Positions 1 through 12,700 of a DNA stretch of 64,000 bases are shown one piece after another (within the stretch, counting starts at the first letter, position 1; each line of letters starts with the position of its first letter). The stretch is from assembly GCA_033807695.1 (NCBI GenBank), contig CM066305.1, positions 1,054,001 through 1,118,000 of the forward strand, read 5' to 3'. The notes below the pieces were generated by a model. It was not told the DNA's origin and did not search any database. It saw nothing but the letters and a program-made list of their open reading frames with translations. Made by a program: the position numbers and the translations under genes. Origin of the DNA: Daedaleopsis sinensis (lineage: Eukaryota; Basidiomycota; Agaricomycetes; Polyporales; Polyporaceae).

Positions 1-1645
1 TGGCTTGCGCGTCCCCATCGGACTCCCTTTGGCCTACCCGAACGTTTGCCCATGTATGTTTCACGAGCTTTCTCGTTGGACGGCTATTGACCAGACTCTC
101 CGCAGACCCGCCCGTGTACCCGCACTTCGATCTGTACCCTGCACCTGCTGCAGAGGTTATGCCAACCATCGATGTCGAGTTGAGTGGCAAAGTGGCCGCG
201 GTATCGCAGTACCCGTATTTGGTCATTTGTGAGTGAACTGTGACGATACTATGACCCCTAACTGAACTGGTGTACCAGATCCAACGGTGTACCCCTTCAT
301 TGAGGTCTACCCGAGGTCCTGGGGTCCCGCGGAATCGCAGACTACGCTTCGTGCTCGGAGAGTACCGAGATACAGTCATAAGGAGCTGCATGCTCAAGTT
401 TTGGCCTCGGTGACAGTGCATCACTCCGCTGCTCAACGGAGGCGACCGAGGTACACGCACATGCAGCTGCGCGCACAGGTGTACGCCGAGGCACGACGAG
501 CATCTGCTACTTCTCTCTCCTCTCCCATCCACACCATGAGAACCTCCCTGCCTGCCGCCGCACCGCCACCAGTACGCGCACCCCCGCCGGTCCCGCCGTC
601 TGTCCCAGCTCGCCCACCGGTCCCTGTTGTCGCGCGCCCGTCACCGCCTCCGCCTGCTCCATCTCGCCGCCCGCCTCACATGGACCTTCAAAATTTCCAT
701 GAGGAGGAGGATGACATGCATATGCAGGTCCCGAGTATCGTGGCGATCAAGCCCAGCCCGACCTTCTCGGACGGCTCAGACGCAGACACTGCATCATCAG
801 TACTCTTCGAGATGGTGACTGCTCCTCCGCCAGTTCCTCCGCCTGCAGCTTCTCCGTTAGTTCGTTCGCGCTCCCGCTCCGGTACCGTCAGCACACGCGG
901 TGCACCCCCTGCATCCGCACCACCGCGGCCAATGGGTGCACGTTCTTTGTCCACTGCTCAATCCCCTAGCTCGGAGTTGCCTGCGCCTCCATCAGCGCCA
1001 GGGTCTTTGAAACGTCTCTCCGGTCTTCCATCGCACCCTGCTATCAACCGACGCGTCTCAGCGTCGGCGGCCCCAGCCCCAAGACCGATGTCGACGTTTG
1101 GGCCTCTCCCTGCTGTCCCTAACGGTGGACCGGCGCCCGCTGCGTCCCCCATCAGCCGTCGTCAGAACAACGCGATGAGCCCCCTCGCGGAGGAGGCTTC
1201 GACACCGCTCAATGGCCGTTCTCCCCAGCTGCCGTCACCTCCCGAGGAATGGCAGCGGGGCTGGAGGACACCGACCGATGCTTATTCGCCAGCGTCTCCT
1301 CTGAGTGCCTTGAGGTCATCCGATCTCAGCAGGTCGAAGACGATGCCCCCGCGTGCTGCGCCCCGTGGCCCAAGGAGCAGTACAATGATTTCGGAGAGGG
1401 TAAAGGCGTTCGACAACCCCAATGGTGCGTAGGACGCTCGCCACTGTGCTAGATGGGTCGCTCACCGCTTTCAACTTGCAGTTATCCCGAATGACGATGG
1501 ACCGCTCAAGTTAAGCATGCTTTCCGAGTTCCCTGCTCCTCCGCGGCCTCCCCTCCCTCCTCTTGCCAGCCCCAGCCCGAACCAGAGCCCTGTCCAGAAC
1601 CGGCCGGTATCGAAGCTTGATAGGTCGAGGTATCCCTTTGCATGA
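1..1645 (+). CDS. Tyr-Pro/proline-rich low-complexity protein, 3' part
   Basis: The 5' end lies outside the window. I read four exons, with introns at about 54-105, 229-278 and 1425-1481, all GT-AG and frame-preserving. The first visible exons encode repeated Tyr-Pro signatures of the form YPxxxxYP (for example YPHFDLYP, then VYPFIEVYP). A Ser/Pro/Ala-rich, probably disordered region of about 400 residues follows, containing poly-proline runs that could bind SH3, WW or EVH1 domains. The last exon is proline-rich and stops at 1643-1645. I do not recognise a catalytic domain or a named family. Splicing that joins the YP motifs across both early introns is the main evidence that this is a real gene. 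Function is unknown. Confidence 0.6.
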
Positions 1646-1938
1646 GTCGGGCGTAGTGTAGATCTCTTTTTTGGATATCTGTGTACTTATGTCTATCTTA
1701 TATTATGTTGCCATGTGGAGCCCCAACAGGTCTGGGTCTATGCTGCGTAGCACCACTCACTACCTTCACTGGCACATGTTGAACGTCCGCGCAGTTCCTG
1801 CACCGTTATTGAGTAGAGCGCTTAAACGAAAGTGGCGTGGGTAAGTAGACACGGACACGTGGATTCTTAGGCACGGCGCGACGCGACGCGTTCGTACGCG
1901 ATCCACCGTGACCTGAGCCCCCTCCCCCTCCTCTCGCC

Positions 1939-4900
1939 ATGCCTGCATTTCAGAACCTAGCGGCGTCCGGATCTTACAAGCGGAAGCCCGATGAACATGA
2001 TCCGAATGTCGCAAATCGAAAGAGGCAGGCGGTTCGAGAGGACGACTCGTCTGGTGTATCAGCACTGGAAGGGGATCAGTATTGGATGGTGCAATGGTGG
2101 GCCTCATTCCTGGTGTGTACATTTGGCGATTCTCATCTCCTCTAGGCGAAATCCGCAATACAAGAAGCACAAGACATGGGATGGAGATGCCGTGCTGGTG
2201 GTCAGTGGGGACAAATGCACCTTGTATGACTCGGATAACCGACAGTGCGTCTCTCTATGCTCTTGTTTTACGCGTGCAGCTCAAATGCTTGAACAGACTT
2301 GCTACTGGCAAGCCTCATCGCATTGAAGGTACAAATAAGCTCGCAGAAGGCGTCGAGTTTGTTCTCGGGAGCCGGGAGCTGGAGATCGACCACCGACTAT
2401 CCCGCGAAGATTTTCTCTCTGGACGATGCTTCGGTCGAGGAGGCTTGCAAGACTCACCTGCCTCGACGCAGACACGACCGAACGCCGCGAAACAGTTTGT
2501 TGCCCTCAGACCAAGGACACTAAACGGCGGCAAGAACCCTGCATACATTTTGCCACCTCCACCAGAGAAGGAAAAACGCGGCGTGGACCTCGAGCCCATT
2601 GGTCTCGTAGCCTCACAACAGTCGGCGCACAAGAAACATGGTGCTCAGAAAACATGCTGGACTGCGAACTGGTGAGTGGCTTGAGCTCTTGTGAGTCCGC
2701 GACTGTGAACACCGCATATAGGCGCAAGCCTCAACAGAAGAAGCACAAGACTTGGGATGGCGACGCTTTCATACTGCACGAAGGGGAGAAATTGACGTTG
2801 ATATCCGACGCCGGCTTGGTGTGAGTCGTCGTGCGGATCTTCACTGACGAGTCGCTCAGTGCTATCCACAGGCTAGGGACCAAGAAGTGGGATGGGTTAC
2901 CACTGTACAGCAGCTATCGAACGTTCATCGCGAACCGCGAGGTAGAGCTGGACTGTGAAGTACCCCGTTCGGACATACCTTCGATAGTCGGGTCCTCTGC
3001 AGAACCGCCTATCGACCCAGAGTTTTCTGATCCTCCAAGTTCACAAGTTCGGTCTTCGTTCCTTGTAGACGCTACTAGAGACCGGCGAAGTTCGCACGAA
3101 GGAGCTGGGAGCTCGAGCCCATCGGTGAACTCGCCGGCTTCTGCGAAGAAGTTTATCCCTCCCGCATCATTCTATGGAACTCTGAAACCAAAACCGAAGG
3201 GACCTCTGTGAGTTGCTGTAGTAGCACTGGCTGCGTTTCTTCCTCACTAGTGCTTGCGTAGGCATGACCCGGAGGCTCCAGATGCTATTGTCATGAAAGC
3301 ACCGACTAAGGAGCACCAGACAAAGTACAACAAGAAGTTGGTAGCAGTCATTTGACTCCATGAGCATTCATTGATGGAAATGTGCCAGGGACCTGCCTGT
3401 GGTACCCGTGGTTGTCGATCCAGTGCTCGCTCGTCATCTACGACCCCATCAGAAGGAAGGCAAGTAACTGAACACAAAGCGCGTGCAATCCAAACGCTTA
3501 CTCGTGAATACAGGTATCAAGTTCCTGTACGAATGTGTCATGGGTCTGCGCAAGCATGAAGGTCAGGGATGCATTCTGGCAGACGAGATGTAAGCTTCAG
3601 AAACGTATACCGCTTAGCGTGACATGGCTTACCTGCGACGAATCAGGGGGATGGGCAAGACTTTACAGGTGGGGGTGCAAACGTATACGAGATGTGGCAA
3701 GTGCTAACCTAGTGCGACGAACAGACCATCACTCTTGTGTGGACTCTGTTGAGTGCGTCAGAAGGGCTTGCAAGGCGTATCTGTGCTAATGCTATATGGT
3801 ATGTTCTAGAGCAAAATCCGTATGCTGGTGCGGGGCCGGTAGTCGGCAAAGTTCTAATCGTTTGTCCGGTGTCTCTCGTCAGCGTAAGTTCTGCAGCGAC
3901 ATTGCACCTTTTTGGTTTTAGGCTGAAGTTAATTATGTTTTTAGAATTGGAAGAACGAGTTTCATAAATGGTCAGTAATCTCGTCTTGTAAGTATACCCT
4001 CTGTTCATACTAGGATAGGCTTGGGAAGGATCGCGTTGGCGTCTTCGTTGGGGACAAAGACAAGAAGACAATCAAGCAGTTCCTGAACTCGTAGGTTTGT
4101 CATCATGTATCAGCGTATATTGTTTGACTTTGCTTTAGCAAGATTCACCAAGTCCTAGTCATCGGCTACGAACGTCTGCGCACTGTAATGTATGCATAGT
4201 ATTTTGTTATGTCTCTCAAGCCAGGATTGATATAAATGTCTTCGCAGCTCTGATCTAGCATACTGCCAGTAAGTGATGCATCCTCTCCCCATAGCTCGCA
4301 TTGGGTTAAACGTGTCTGTAGCCCCCCTATTGGGTTGATCATATGTGACGAAGGTGCGTCTCTACCCCTTCTTCACGAATCCTAATCTAAATCGAGTATT
4401 CCAGGGCATCGACTCAAGTCTGCCAACAACAAGACATCCACTATGTTCGAGGCATTGAGGACTCCGCGACGCGTTATACTATCAGGAACTCCCATACAGA
4501 ACGAGCTCAGTGAGTTCCATGCTATGGTAAGCCGTTTTGCGCGTATCAAGTTCGTGTCAACATTTATATATCCACCCTTTTCTAGGCGGACTTCTGTAAC
4601 CCAGGACTCCTCGGTAAGCTTTGTTCGTCCATCCCGATAATTAAACTTACCCCCGGGACATCGTGCTCGCCCAGACGATTACAGCACATTCAAGAGGGTG
4701 TATGAGACGCCGATTCTCAAGAGCCGTGCACCGGGTTGTAGTGCGAAGGAAGCTGAAATCGGCGAGGCTCGCTCGGCTCAAGTCAGGTCGTTCGCATTGA
4801 GCTAGTCCTGTATAATGACTAAATCGTCTACCACTAGCTCACCACAATCGCCAAGAGCTTCGTACTGCGCAGAGAAGCGACTATGCTGAAGAAGTACCTT

Positions 4901-6904
4901 CCACCCAAGCGTGAGTACCAAACTAAACCCATTTATCTGAGTTAGACTGAACCCGGACTCCACCATAGATGAATATGTCGTGTTCATCACTCCTACCAAG
5001 CTACAACTCTCCATCTTCGATAAGCTCCTCTCGCATGACAAGCTCGACAGCCTTGTTAGGAACTCCACGGCAGAGTCGCTTGCCTTGATCAACATGCTCA
5101 CGAAGATCAGCAATAGCCCAATTCTCCTCAAAGCGACCGCGGATCAAGCGAGGTTGAAGGCGCAACAGGGTGGTGACACTATCAAACGAAATGCCATCGA
5201 AGAGGCACTCACGTTGCTTCCTGAGAGGGCGCAGGTTGAAGACGTCTCGCTTAGCGGTAAGTCCGTATAGTCTTTCGTGACGTTTGGAGTTGGCTCATTT
5301 GTCCCTCAAGGGAAACTGTCCGCGCTGGCACGTTTACTACGCGCGTTACGGAAGGTAAGCAAAACAATCGTAGCCTAAGCCTCGCGTGGAGCTAAGAGGC
5401 TTCTCTCGCAGCATACCGAGGAGAAATGTATCGTCGTATCTCATTTTACGTCGACGCTGAACATCATAGAAGCCTATTGTAAGAAAAAGTCCTATACCTA
5501 TCATAGACTCGACGGGTAGGCGATAGAGTTATAAACACCTGTTGCGGGCGCACTGACAAGGGACTCTCCTCAGCAACACACCTGTACCCAAACGTCAAGA
5601 GTATGTGAATGACTTTAATAAGTCTTCACAGGGCAGGTGCTGTAAGTATTCATCTCATTCACGAAGAGTACCTGCTGAACCCTGCTTAGTTGTTTTCCTT
5701 CTGAGCTCGAAGGCCGGCGGCGTGGGACTGAACCTGATCGGTGCATCCCGGCTTTGCCTGATCGACTCCGACTGGAATCCAAGGTAGCATCGCACCTCTC
5801 GACTGAGTATTCGTAGTGTCTGACGCGGTGTATCAGTCACGACCTGCAGTCCATGGCGCGCATACACCGGTACGTATGATGGTCTTGGTGGCATGGAATT
5901 TCGCTCAAAATTGTGCAGAGACGGACAGAAACGACCTGTATATATCTACCGCTTCCTCACAACCGGCGCCATTGACGGTATGCCTTTCTCGACCTGAGTT
6001 CATTTGTCCATACTGAACTCTTGTGTCCACAGAGAAAATCTATCAACGTCAAGTTACCAAACTCGGCTTGAGTGATTGTAAGCTTCTCCACTACATCATG
6101 GAGGGTCGTAGCTAATGTATATACCTTCAGCGTTAATGGGCACCGTGCGTCTTGCACTCGTCACGATGAAGACATCTCACTGAAGAACTTCACAGGGATC
6201 TTCTGAATCGAAATCTGATTCATTCACTCGCAAGGATGTAAGTGCACTCGTACCCGTCTCCCGTCGTGTCCCTCATCCTACACGACCTTGACTGAACATC
6301 TCTCAGCTTCTGGACATCTTCTCTATCAACCCTCACACCGCATGTAACACGCATGACCTTCTCGACTGTGCATGTGAGGCATCTGGCAGCGGCGCTGCAG
6401 GCAAGAGCTACACAAACGAGGAAATCGAGAAGGCTTTGGCAGAGTCTATGGAGTCAAGCGACGAGGAGGAAGATCCCATGAAAGGCGGTTTCATGGCAGC
6501 TTCTCAGGTCAAACAAAAGGATATCAACAAGGTCGACCAAGTAGTAAGTTATGTCCACCTCTCATTTCATGGTGCTGCCTAACTCGAGGTTCTAGTATAT
6601 GAAGCAGAAGCGCGCACAGCTTGCAGCTCTTAGCGAATGGACGCACATCAATTGCCTTCGCCCTGGTGCAGCCAACCGAGTGGAAGACGATATGTTGACG
6701 CATCTGATCTACTCGCCGGACGAGAGCGACAAGGAGGCATCTGCACCGCCGCAATCCTTGTCGGAGAAGCTCTTCGAAGCTACCGATAAGATTCTATCCG
6801 AGGAACAGTTCTTCTCGCGCGACAAGGTTCCTGGAGGGTCAATATCCTTCCTTTTCCAGCGCAGTACAACCTCGTCGAGCAACGACAATGAGGAAGATTC
6901 ATAG
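1939..6904 (+). CDS. RDH54: RDH54/RAD54B-type SNF2 DNA translocase
   Basis: This is a recombination helicase of the Swi2/Snf2 family. It remodels Rad51/Dmc1-DNA complexes in homologous recombination in the nucleus. Splicing about twenty short introns gives roughly 1,100 residues. The ATPase core has the P-loop DEMGMGKT, the DEGH box, SGTPIQNE and, in the C-lobe, [13 protein letters not shown] and ARIHRDGQ; a THDLLDC segment typical of Rad54B follows. The start at 1939 precedes a basic N-terminus. That N-terminus carries two copies of a module opening WRx[12 protein letters not shown] (first copy split by the intron at 2097-2145, second starting near 2721), whereas human RAD54B has one. One intron (3460-3513) uses a GC donor inside the conserved HQKEGI segment. 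Assignment to Rdh54 rather than Rad54 rests on the N-terminal module. Confidence 0.93.
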
Positions 6905-6987
6905 AGATCCATACTTTACTCGCATCTGTATCAATACCAATTTCGTTTCTTGTCCGCTGCCGCTGTAATATTGACCCAACACTCTCT

Positions 6988-7910
6988 TCAACCATGCAGA
7001 GTCACAATGTTGCCCGGTTTGACAGGTCCGCCTTTGCGACGTGCAGGTATTCCTTTCTCAGGGGGAAGGCGACGCTCTCTCGCCACGCGAGCATCAACCG
7101 ACTTGCGGTCGTCCAGGAACCGCAGGTGCTCCTGTCCACGGTCGGAAAGGTTCAGCCATATTGTGAGCAAACCGCAGCGATCGGCGGAAACAAACTTGAA
7201 TACCTTCTCCTCGACGGCCTTGCGTTCTTCCTCCTCTCGTTCTCTCCGGCGCTCCTCCTCTTCAGCCTTTCTGACTTCCCGCTCTAAGATCTCCTCGATG
7301 ATCGACGAGCCCACGCGCAGGTCGTTGTGGGTCTTGGCAGTATACACGCAGTAGCTGTCGTGGTTCTCAGCCTGTTTCGTAAACATGCATATAGCGTTAT
7401 CAACCAGTCTGGTATCCTGTCGGCCGAGTCAAATACGAAGCGCGTAAGCACCTTAATCCGAAAGCCCAGCTGCGAGTGCGTTTGAGTGTCCTGGTATTGT
7501 CACAAGCCTGACTGGGTGACTCACATCCATGACCAACTGCAGAACGCCTTTGGGATCCATAACGGTTTCCTTGATGCGCTCGTTCGAGATCTTGAACCTT
7601 CTGTACCGCGGGTTGTCGGGGTTCGCCAAAATATTCTGTGCGAGAGTCAACACGGTCTATGACAGGAGTGGGATCAGCATTGCGCGTCAGAGCCTCGATA
7701 GGTGCGATGTGCCTTCAACGACTTGATCGCGACAGCAGGTGTGTTGCTGCCAAGGATCTCGCGGTCTATCCTACGACGGAACTTCTGCCTGTCGTCGTGC
7801 TCCTCATCAAAGGGCATGTACAGTGTCTGTGACGGCGTGGTCTGCCTCATCGCGGAAACCCGCTTTGCAGCAGCAGTTGCCAGCGCTGCTCTGTCTGGCA
7901 CTTGTTCCAT
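6988..7910 (-). CDS. PUB-domain protein, copy 1 (shorter, diverged)
   Basis: About 220 residues in five exons, starting at the ATG 7908-7910. After a 65-residue N-terminus comes a PUB/PUG fold (TVLTLAQNILANP, then YRRFKISNERIK, then LGFR), the type that in PNGase, UBXD1 and HOIP binds the C-terminal tail of p97/Cdc48. A charged Arg/Glu helix, probably a coiled coil, and a basic tail follow. The second gene, 490 bp upstream in transcription order, has the same layout and every intron in the same place, so the two are tandem paralogues. Intron 1 appears to use a GC donor (AAG|GCACAT) where the paralogue has CAA|GTACAT. Choosing the acceptor near 7367 makes the LGFRIK...NDLRVG segment match the paralogue in length. 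A role in Cdc48/ubiquitin handling is inferred from the domain only. Confidence 0.72.
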
Positions 7911-8401
7911 CTTGAAGTTGAAGGGGGAGGAGGGTGGTTAGGCTGTGTCAGTTGTGGATGGCGACTGAGAGATATATAGCAGGGGGGGTTGGCCCTTTGA
8001 GCGATCAGCCCAATCTCGCTTTATATGTATCGGAAGGCCAATGAGCTCAACGTGCTGCAGATTTAGAAGAGAACCACCATTACTTCATGGATGCCGTGGG
8101 AGCTAGGGTGCTGCGGTAGTTTCAACTTCAAGCTTCAACGACATGGCCTTTACACGAGTGCTGCAGTAAACGCACCTCAATGATCAACGTAACGTCAATG
8201 TGTACGGACACCATGCAGCTCTCGCTTGCAGAACGCGATGCGCACGGACAAATGGAAGGTGCGAGATAACCTGGGCGCACAGGGTTCCCGTTGTACATTG
8301 GCGATACAAACACACATATAGTTACAGTTGCAAGATCCTGTATGGCAACGTTTGCAACCTAACCAACGAAACACGCACGACTCCGCGGCGGGCACGGCCA
8401 A
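7911..8401. other. Spacer between the two PUB genes
   Basis: About 490 bp without a supported gene. It contains the promoter side of copy 1, with a purine/pyrimidine-biased stretch and a TATA-like site, and the 3' flank of copy 2. Short frames in it show no family signal. Confidence 0.5.
7969..7980 (-). promoter_or_regulatory. TATA box of PUB copy 1
   Basis: On the minus strand this reads CTATATATC, about 60 bp upstream of the ATG at 7910. That is a normal spacing for a fungal TATA promoter. The call rests on sequence and position only. Confidence 0.4.
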
Positions 8402-9455
8402 TCACTCGTCGTCGTCGTCGTCATCTCGGGCAGCGCCCGCCGCATCTTCATCGGACTCATCTCCGTCTATCACACCGCCTGACAGAGTGTGCCCAGAGCC
8501 AGGCATGCGCTTCGGGCGATGGTCAGCGACCTCTGGCTCTGGCTCAGGCGACAGACCCGCAGCACGCCTGGCTTCTGCCGCGGCCCGAGCAACACGTTCT
8601 CGCTCGTCGACTACGGCTCTGCCTTTCCTATCGTCGTAGAAGGCTTGCTTGACCTGCAGACCGCGCGTGAGATAGAACCGTGGCTTCAGGAACGACGATA
8701 TATACCTTCGCCACCGCCGCCTCTTTCGCAGCCTTCTCTTCAGCCTTCCTCCGGGCCTCGCGCTCCTCCTTCACGACCTCCCGGTCCAGTGCTTCCTTGA
8801 TGATAGCGGCCCCGATGCGCAAGTCGTTCATGTAGCGCTTCCGCCATGCGTAGAACGGCTGGAAGTTGTCAATCTAGAACACGCGGGCTAGTTAGGTAGC
8901 CCACGGCGCACGGGAAGTTGGAACACGTCCGGGCGCACCTCTGGGTGGAATCCGAGCTGGCGAGATGCAACATGAGCCTCCGCCTGCACTCGTGGACGCG
9001 ACAAGGACGAACCGCTACCGCGTACTCCAGCGTGCCCCTCGGCTCGACGAGGGTGCGCTTGATGGTGGGGTTCGTCGGCTTGAACTTCTGGTACTTGTCC
9101 TCGTTCGGGTGGGCAATGATGTTCTCCGCCAGCTTCAGCAGTGTCTGTGCGACGCACCACACTCGTTACCGCTGCCATTCTCACACCGAGCACAAAGAGG
9201 AGAGAGATGTACTTGGAGAGACTCGAGCGCGAGGTGTCTTGGATTGTGGCGCATGATGCCCGGGTCGACCATCCTCCTGAACTCCTGCCGCTTCTCATGG
9301 TTTCCGTCGTCGAAGCCGGCAGAGGACCCTGCTGCTGTCGATGCTGCAGCCCTTTCTCGCTGCGCCTGAAGTCTCCGTTCGATCGCTGCCGCCACAGTGT
9401 CGTGGTCTGGACGAGGGCCCCCAATGGGCTGTTCAACGATTTCTTGAGGATCCAT
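8402..9455 (-). CDS. PUB-domain protein, copy 2 (longer, acidic tail)
   Basis: About 265 residues in five exons, starting at ATG 9453-9455 (MDPQEIVEQ). The PUB domain is well preserved: TLLKLAENIIAHPNEDKY, then KFKPTNPTIKRTL, then ALGFHPE, then the aromatic segment FQPFYAWRKRY. An Arg/Glu-rich predicted helix follows, then a C-terminal tail ending in a run of aspartates. Intron positions match those of the neighbouring copy. PUB domains in other proteins dock on the p97/Cdc48 C-terminus, and the W/Y-rich segment retained here is part of that fold. Copy 2 looks like the more conserved partner, because copy 1 has lost the FQPFYAWRKR residues. No enzyme domain is attached, so it may act as an adaptor. 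Confidence 0.78.
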
Positions 9456-9752
9456 ATTCCTGTAGGCCACAAAGTGCAGAAAACAGCAGCAAGAAAAATT
9501 AAGATGAGATGGTGGTATACTCGTCCTCGGATTCTGACAGTGAGGCTGCCCCTGGCTGCACCGTCAGTGCCCCACGGCCCGCAAGCAACTCGACTCGTGC
9601 CGGCTCCGTATATGAGCGCCCATCGTTCGACTTTTCCCACGGCTGTTTATCCAAGCATGTCCACAAGTTCGAAATACACGACTACAAAAGTACAGACAGA
9701 AATTACAGAGCGAGCACTAGCCTAGAGCAAACGAGTGACAGTCCATCCTGGC

Positions 9753-12700
9753 TCAGCTATCTTGATCCAGCTGTCCCTCGTCTTCCGAGAGCCGCCTCTC
9801 CAACTCCGCATGCAGCTCGTACGCCGAAGGAAATCGAGCACTGCGCCGCCTGGACAGGAAAGAGAGGTCGTCGTCGTCCGACGAGCTGTCTTCCGACCAC
9901 GTCGGCTCCTGGCCAAGCTCCCTCTCCACCGGGGACGCGCGAGCAGGCCGGCGGAACGAGCTGAACGCAGACCGCAGCGACGTCTTGCTCAGCCGTCTGA
10001 ACAGGTTGGGCATGGTGTGCGTGCGTTCGTGGTGCGGCTGCGCGCGGTCCGCCTCGCTTCCAGACGGAGGCGGCGGAGGGTCTGGGGTCGCCCCGCCGAA
10101 GTCCCCCTCGAAGCCGCTGTCTCTGTGGCCGGACGTGCGACTGAACCTCCTCCGCGGTCGTGGACGGCTCGGTCCTGGCTCTCGCTCGTCAGTGGACTGC
10201 GGAACAGGAGGAGATCCCCGCCCGTTGACGCCATTGAGCATGAGGGCTTCTGCGTCGGTGTCCATAGGCAACGGCTCTTCTTGAGGAGCGTAGGAGGAGG
10301 TGGGAGATATCATGATGGGGGGGAGCTTGGTCCCTGTGTTAGGAGGAGGCACACGCTCCTGCGGCTGCGACTCGATCTTGGCCGCAGCCCGATCGCCCGT
10401 GCGACTTTGCAACGCTCTGCGGACACTCTGGCGACCGAGAAAGATCTGTTTCTCCAGTCGATGTCTGTTCTCAATCATATGTAGCTGCATGGTATCACTC
10501 GTCAGTAACAATATGTCGAGTAGGGGCACGTTGATAATCTTACCTTGGGCCAGGTGACGAGCTCCCCAATCCTGATCATCCTCTCCAGTTCCGCAGGATC
10601 AGGGTCGCTGAGGATGTGGATCCAATCCTACCAACAAACTCAACCTTGAGTTACTACCACACAAAACGGCATACTCACCGTAAAGCGAGTGCGAGGCCAT
10701 ATCCTGGAGGGGTGAAGTGAGTACAAACTAGGGATACCTCGAGAGCACTACGCACGTTACAGAGCCTTCGAAACGCTGTAGGAACACACTAGACCAGTCT
10801 TGTCCTAGCAGTTGGGGAAGAAGGTCAAGGTCCCTTATCAACTGAATGTTGATATCAGCATGCGAACAGTCGTCAGGTACATAGAGTTCTCCACCTTGAA
10901 GTTCTTCGTCAGTTCGAGCTTGAGCCACTGTTCTGCTGCGGACAGAAGGAAGTTACCGCGCCAGCCTACCCACGAGCGTCTTAGCGATGAGGTGACTATT
11001 GATACATGGATGAATCAAGCGCACCTTTGCCTTTGCTGTGCGCGACAGGCTTCCCAGCAGAGCCCTGCGGGGCAAAGAAGAATAGATGTACGTGTGGGTT
11101 GACCTGCGATACAATGGGGTGTGTGACTGGGAAGCTGGACTGTCAGCAAGAATCTGATCGATTCCTGTTGAATCAACTGCGCACCGTTGAAGTAGAGATT
11201 CAGTGCCTGCACCGGGATGTCCACCCTGCATCCGCATGCTTTAGAATCAGTCAGGACACAATGCGCCCATCTCGTACCTCAAGGACCCATCTTTAAACTT
11301 GCTTCCCCAATTCCAAGGAACAATCGTCCCCTCCTTGGTCTTCTGCATCAGCGCGACTGGGTTCAAGATGCCTGGCACGGCGGCCGATGCGAGCAATGCA
11401 CTCCAGATCACTGTGTCCGGCGCGGTGATGTAATTCAGTAGCTTGGTCGGTCTAGCATCGAGAGCGTGAGGACACATCGGTAGCAAAATATATAGATACT
11501 TACGAGTGACGCTCTGCAGGGATAACGGAAACGTTGAGGATACGACCAGTGCGCATATAGGCTTCTCTGAAGGTCATTGATCCTCGCGTGAAGAAACAAG
11601 CCTATGGCACACAAGCACTGTCAGTTACCCGTTGTATGTGTAGGTATATCTGTCTAACCTTCCTTGCCCATGTCTCGCTGTCGAATCGCGCACCGGTCTT
11701 CCAAAACCTGTTGAACCACACCTTGAATGGCTCCTCGCAAGCCGTGATGCGATCGGCGAGTTGCGGCACAAGAAGCTCCTTAAGTTCGGCATCCGTCCGA
11801 GTACATATGAGCGCTGCGACTAGACCACCCGCAGAGGTACCGGAGACCACGCGAGGGAGCAGACCTTCATCCAAGAACGCCTTGACGACACCAAAGTGAT
11901 CTGCAATGCGATGTTAACCGCAGTATGCTCGTTTGATACCAACCGAAACGCATACAGTAGCCAAAGGATGCACCACCAGACAGACACAATGCAGATGTTC
12001 CCAGATTGGTATTGGCGCTCTTGAAGAATCGCTTCTTCTCTTCGTTAGAGAGATCTGGCGTCTCCCGTATAAACTCCAGTGCCTTCTCGACCTCAGTTAT
12101 GTACGCTAAAACAGACGTTAGTCTTCAACACCGCGCCACCTGCGCCACACGTACTTTCTATGAGCACTTTCGTTCTATAGTAAGTCTACGACGTCCGTGA
12201 GCATCAAGTATTTCGTATGTCCAAGGATATTCTGACCTCACTGTAGAGTCTGTAGACAAGATCAGTGGACCGAGCTACTTGACGAGGCATGCCTCACTGA
12301 CCTCGCGGACTCTACCCCGGCGAAATTAGTCCGAATGCAAGTCTCCAGGACCCCCAAAATTGCACGGGCGTCGTTCTTCTCACGGGACACCTTGAGTGAC
12401 CTTCGCACCTGAGGTTCATAATTTCCGTATAATTCAATATTGCTACATGCGCCTCCGTGGAGTCAAGACGCACCTTACGGACTAGCTTCCAATCATAGTG
12501 TATATCCTCGTCCAGAACCTTCCACTCGTCGAAATGCATGTATGCGTCTAAAGCTAGCGCAGCGTCTTTCCATGCCTGTCCCGCACCTCAGTATGATCGA
12601 CCAACTGCGCACCGGACTGAGTATACTCACTTGGTATGACTGCGCGTTGCGCAGTCGCTTGCGTAGGATACCCCTGCGGCCGCGCCCTTGGTCGGATTGT

